DNA from: JBIICS01 sp044238735
GTDB lineage: Bacteria; Bacteroidota; Bacteroidia; UBA4408
Length of the DNA: 45,858 bases
Assembly (NCBI GenBank): GCA_044238735.1
Contig: JBIICS010000004.1
Location: 1 to 45,858 of the forward strand
Direction of reading: 5' to 3'
The notes below the pieces were generated by a model that saw only the letters and a program-made list of their open reading frames with translations, was not told where the DNA came from and did not search any database. Of the stretch, positions 43,437 to 45,858 are shown piece after piece. How positions within the stretch are numbered: the first letter of the stretch is position 1; each line of letters opens with the position of its first letter. The position numbers and the translations under genes were made by a program.

Positions 43437-45858
43437 TTAAAATTGGTCTAAGTCGATTGGGCGTAAAACACCAAACCATTTTAAAACTTTTTCACCTATT
43501 CCGTCGGCTTGAATGTGAATTAAGTACATTCCACTGGCTACGTTAATACCCGCATAATTTTTCAGATCCCAATCAAGAAATGTAATGTCATCATCTTTTT
43601 TATATTTTCTAACCAATACACCGTTTGGAGTATAAATTGAAACTACACATTTCTTTGGAAGGTATGTAATACGAACTCTGTTATCAACTTGAGAACGAAT
43701 ACCTCTATCAACGCCCTCATACTCAGAAAAAGCATAGTAAGGGTTAGGAACTACATTCACCATTTGTAAAGCAGTTTTAGCAGCCGCCTCATTATTGGTT
43801 ATTGTAGCAATATCCTTAGTACTGAATTCGTATTCATTTAAATCGGTTGATTTCGGATAAGGGGCATATGCACTAGGTACTCTAATTTTGATGTGAACAT
43901 CACTTGATAATAATTCTTGTCCTTCTGCTAACAAAGGAATATTAACCCACATGGCGCTCTTAAACACATTTCCCAATTTAAAACCTTTCTGTGTGTTACT
44001 AGTTCCAGGTATTGACCAATTAGAACCATATCGAATATTATCAACAATAGACCATCCTGCATCATAAGCGCCAATCTTTGTTGAATTAGGCATTGGAGGA
44101 ACGTCAGTATTGTAAATATATATTACATGTTTACCTCCGTTAATTAAGTTGCCCGAATTGTCAATCCAAGTTGAAGTTGGATTCCATTTCATATCTGCAC
44201 CGTTTTGTCCAATTAAGCGAGAGTCCTCTCCAAAAGCAATGTTTAAACGTTCTCCCGAAATTGGATCAACCGCATAACCAGGGAACCAACCCATACCAGA
44301 ACCAGAGATATAATTTGGATTATTCGGATCGGAACTAGAAACAGTATCATTAGCTACATTACCATTTTTATCAACTGAATTATGACGTCGAAGTAAAAAC
44401 TTTCTCCCTCCGTTTTCATTTAAAGCATTATCCTCTCCCATTTCAAAAATTGGGGAACGGGTCCATTTGCTTTTATCGGAAGTAATAATCAAATCAAAAC
44501 TTCTAATTAACTTGTAATCGAATGAGCCTCTATTACATAAATTAGTTGCATCGCTAGCCGAAACAGCTGCAATAGGAGAGTGAGGCATAACTGTACCCTC
44601 ATAATAGTAATTCCTACTATTAAAAGTTAACCTTCCACTGCCTCCTAAATAAGCCGGAGCCCAAGTTCCTCCTAGTATTTTTTCAAAAAACTGATCATTG
44701 TCTTTATCACAGAAATCTGAAGACTCTGATGGACAAGAAGGATTTGACTCACAACCTTGAGTACCCGATCTAATCCAGTTTAATGTTGAGCAACCATCAA
44801 TATCAACCACTCCAGTTAACCATCTTTTTTTATCGTCTTTATAAATAACCTCTGAACCAATAAAATCAGTTTCAAGAGCATTACCAGACGCAAAAGGTCC
44901 ACCACTTTGAAGTATTTTAACTGATAGACCCAATTCCGGGATCAATTGTTCATAATCCACACTGATTGAAGTATCGCTTGTTGCTATTAATGAATTATCT
45001 GCCTTTTTACGAATCTCCCATTTAGAATCCTTAAATAACGCCGTCCCACCATTGATAAATTTCAAGGTATACTCATCTGAGGGAACATTTAAAGGATCTA
45101 TTACTTTAATTTCAATTGGACTTTTTCCAGACTTGTATTCCAAGACATCTGTAGAATCGTTAGACATAGATTCTAGCGTTTCATCGGTAAGATCAACAAA
45201 GTTAGATCCCGCACCTTTACCCTTTATTCTTTTAACTGATAGACCTTGACCATAATACGCAGTAGCAATTGTTCCACCATTTTCTAACATGGGTGTATGA
45301 GGAATGGCAATTTTCTTAATAATATTTAAACGGCCAGGTAAAAATTCAATTTTTTGACCATCACGGGCCGGATCATTGGTAGGGATACCCAAAGCATCAT
45401 AAGTTACATCCGCATCCTGTTTATACTTTTTAAAAGAATTATAACCATAAGCAACCGCTACAAAATAATATTTTTTATGATTAACTAATTTTGAAGAACC
45501 GATTGCAAACTTGTCTTCGGTAATTTTAAATGAATGTTTGATTCCATCATCCATTTTAAAACCTTCCACTTCTTTAACCATAACTTTACCAAAATTGGCA
45601 TTAATTGCGGGATCGAAAGAAAAATTAACCAGTTCTGCAACACCATCCTTAAGGTCACATTGGAAAACAGGTATCGCCTTAGTTTCATCATATAAATCGT
45701 TTACCGAAACTTCCTCACTCTTTAGCTGGTAAACGATATATCCTTGAAAATCATAAGTCTTGTCGTAAGTATAAGTAGCTCCAGCTGGAGTACTAGGAAT
45801 ACGTGGATCAATTTCCCTGTAAGTTTCTTTATAATTATTTGAAGCAGGTTTATTATCA
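43437..45858 (-). CDS. Large T9SS-type surface protein, 5' end beyond the right edge (partial)
   Basis: The frame is open to the right edge, with 92 further codons beyond the internal Met at 45581. That Met is therefore not the start, and at least 806 residues are visible. The sequence has Gly/Asn/Ser-rich beta stretches, five Cys within CSTLNWIRSGTQGCESNPSC and the following CPSESSDFC, and a C-terminal part with VNVVPNPYYAFSEYEG, VSIYTPNGVLVRKY and GMYLIHIQADGIGEKVLKW. This resembles a T9SS sorting or FlgD-Ig-like domain followed by an unusual tail (GVLRPIDLDQF). The adjacent PorV/PorQ-like gene supports a T9SS role. Confidence 0.85.
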   Translation of the reverse strand, partial: DNKPASNNYKETYREIDPRIPSTPAGATYTYDKTYDFQGYIVYQLKSEEVSVNDLYDETKAIPVFQCDLKDGVAELVNFSFDPAINANFGKVMVKEVEGFKMDDGIKHSFKITEDKFAIGSSKLVNHKKYYFVAVAYGYNSFKKYKQDADVTYDALGIPTNDPARDGQKIEFLPGRLNIIKKIAIPHTPMLENGGTIATAYYGQGLSVKRIKGKGAGSNFVDLTDETLESMSNDSTDVLEYKSGKSPIEIKVIDPLNVPSDEYTLKFINGGTALFKDSKWEIRKKADNSLIATSDTSISVDYEQLIPELGLSVKILQSGGPFASGNALETDFIGSEVIYKDDKKRWLTGVVDIDGCSTLNWIRSGTQGCESNPSCPSESSDFCDKDNDQFFEKILGGTWAPAYLGGSGRLTFNSRNYYYEGTVMPHSPIAAVSASDATNLCNRGSFDYKLIRSFDLIITSDKSKWTRSPIFEMGEDNALNENGGRKFLLRRHNSVDKNGNVANDTVSSSDPNNPNYISGSGMGWFPGYAVDPISGERLNIAFGEDSRLIGQNGADMKWNPTSTWIDNSGNLINGGKHVIYIYNTDVPPMPNSTKIGAYDAGWSIVDNIRYGSNWSIPGTSNTQKGFKLGNVFKSAMWVNIPLLAEGQELLSSDVHIKIRVPSAYAPYPKSTDLNEYEFSTKDIATITNNEAAAKTALQMVNVVPNPYYAFSEYEGVDRGIRSQVDNRVRITYLPKKCVVSIYTPNGVLVRKYKKDDDITFLDWDLKNYAGINVASGMYLIHIQADGIGEKVLKWFGVLRPIDLDQF

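Noticed and set aside
45485..45691. Minus-strand 68-codon frame near the right edge
   Set aside because: It overlaps the open frame of the large surface protein, which continues to the window edge without a stop.

Overview
The window is AT-rich DNA from a member of the Bacteroidota, probably an uncultured or environmental lineage of class Bacteroidia. The evidence is a fused LpxC-FabZ gene, a PorX-type regulator (receiver plus PglZ domain), a PorV/PorQ-like outer-membrane protein, surface proteins with type IX secretion (T9SS) C-terminal signals, PKD-rich proteins, and starts without clear Shine-Dalgarno sequences. Genes sit close together in short operons on both strands. I found no rRNA, tRNA, CRISPR array, insertion sequence or prophage.

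Region 1-4534 (minus) is the accessory-looking part. Four genes read leftward: a TerB-like/acidic/PH-like protein, a small membrane-anchored protein, a small HhH-GPD DNA-glycosylase-like protein, and a second large TerB-like protein that runs off the left edge. The two large proteins share a C-terminal-type domain that is almost identical at DNA level over about 125 bp. This is the best candidate here for an undescribed (stress- or DNA-damage-linked) system.

Region 4661-8645 holds an atypical membrane histidine kinase facing a LytTR response regulator tail to tail, then a tandem pair of related secreted DUF4412-like proteins. Region 8710-12455 has an Uup-type ABC-F ATPase and porX, separated by a 290-bp intergenic stretch made largely of four short tandem-repeat arrays.

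Region 12545-19600 (plus) is an HD phosphohydrolase, the lipid A genes lpxD, lpxC/fabZ and lpxA, a lone ABC ATPase overlapping a predicted outer-membrane lipoprotein, and a DUF3108 protein ending in a perfect bidirectional terminator. Region 19602-30381 (mostly minus) is housekeeping: PcrA/UvrD helicase, deoxynucleoside kinase, a GH3-family ligase with a coupled secreted protein, an ACP phosphodiesterase-like protein, EVE protein, DNA polymerase III delta, AMP nucleosidase, a divergent HsdR_N-type nuclease-fold protein, and GpmI.

Region 30542-39607 (plus) carries envelope and surface genes: a 67-aa orphan, lipoproteins, a beta-helix protein, a 932-aa PKD/T9SS protein coupled to a cysteine-pair lipoprotein, and a propeller/Y_Y_Y/SpoIIE sensor phosphatase. 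Region 39635-45858 (minus) has corA, rsmI, a HIT protein, greA, a PorV/PorQ-like protein, and a large surface protein whose 5' end lies beyond the right edge. PorX, the PorV/Q-like protein and the sorting-signal proteins together imply a functional T9SS in this organism.
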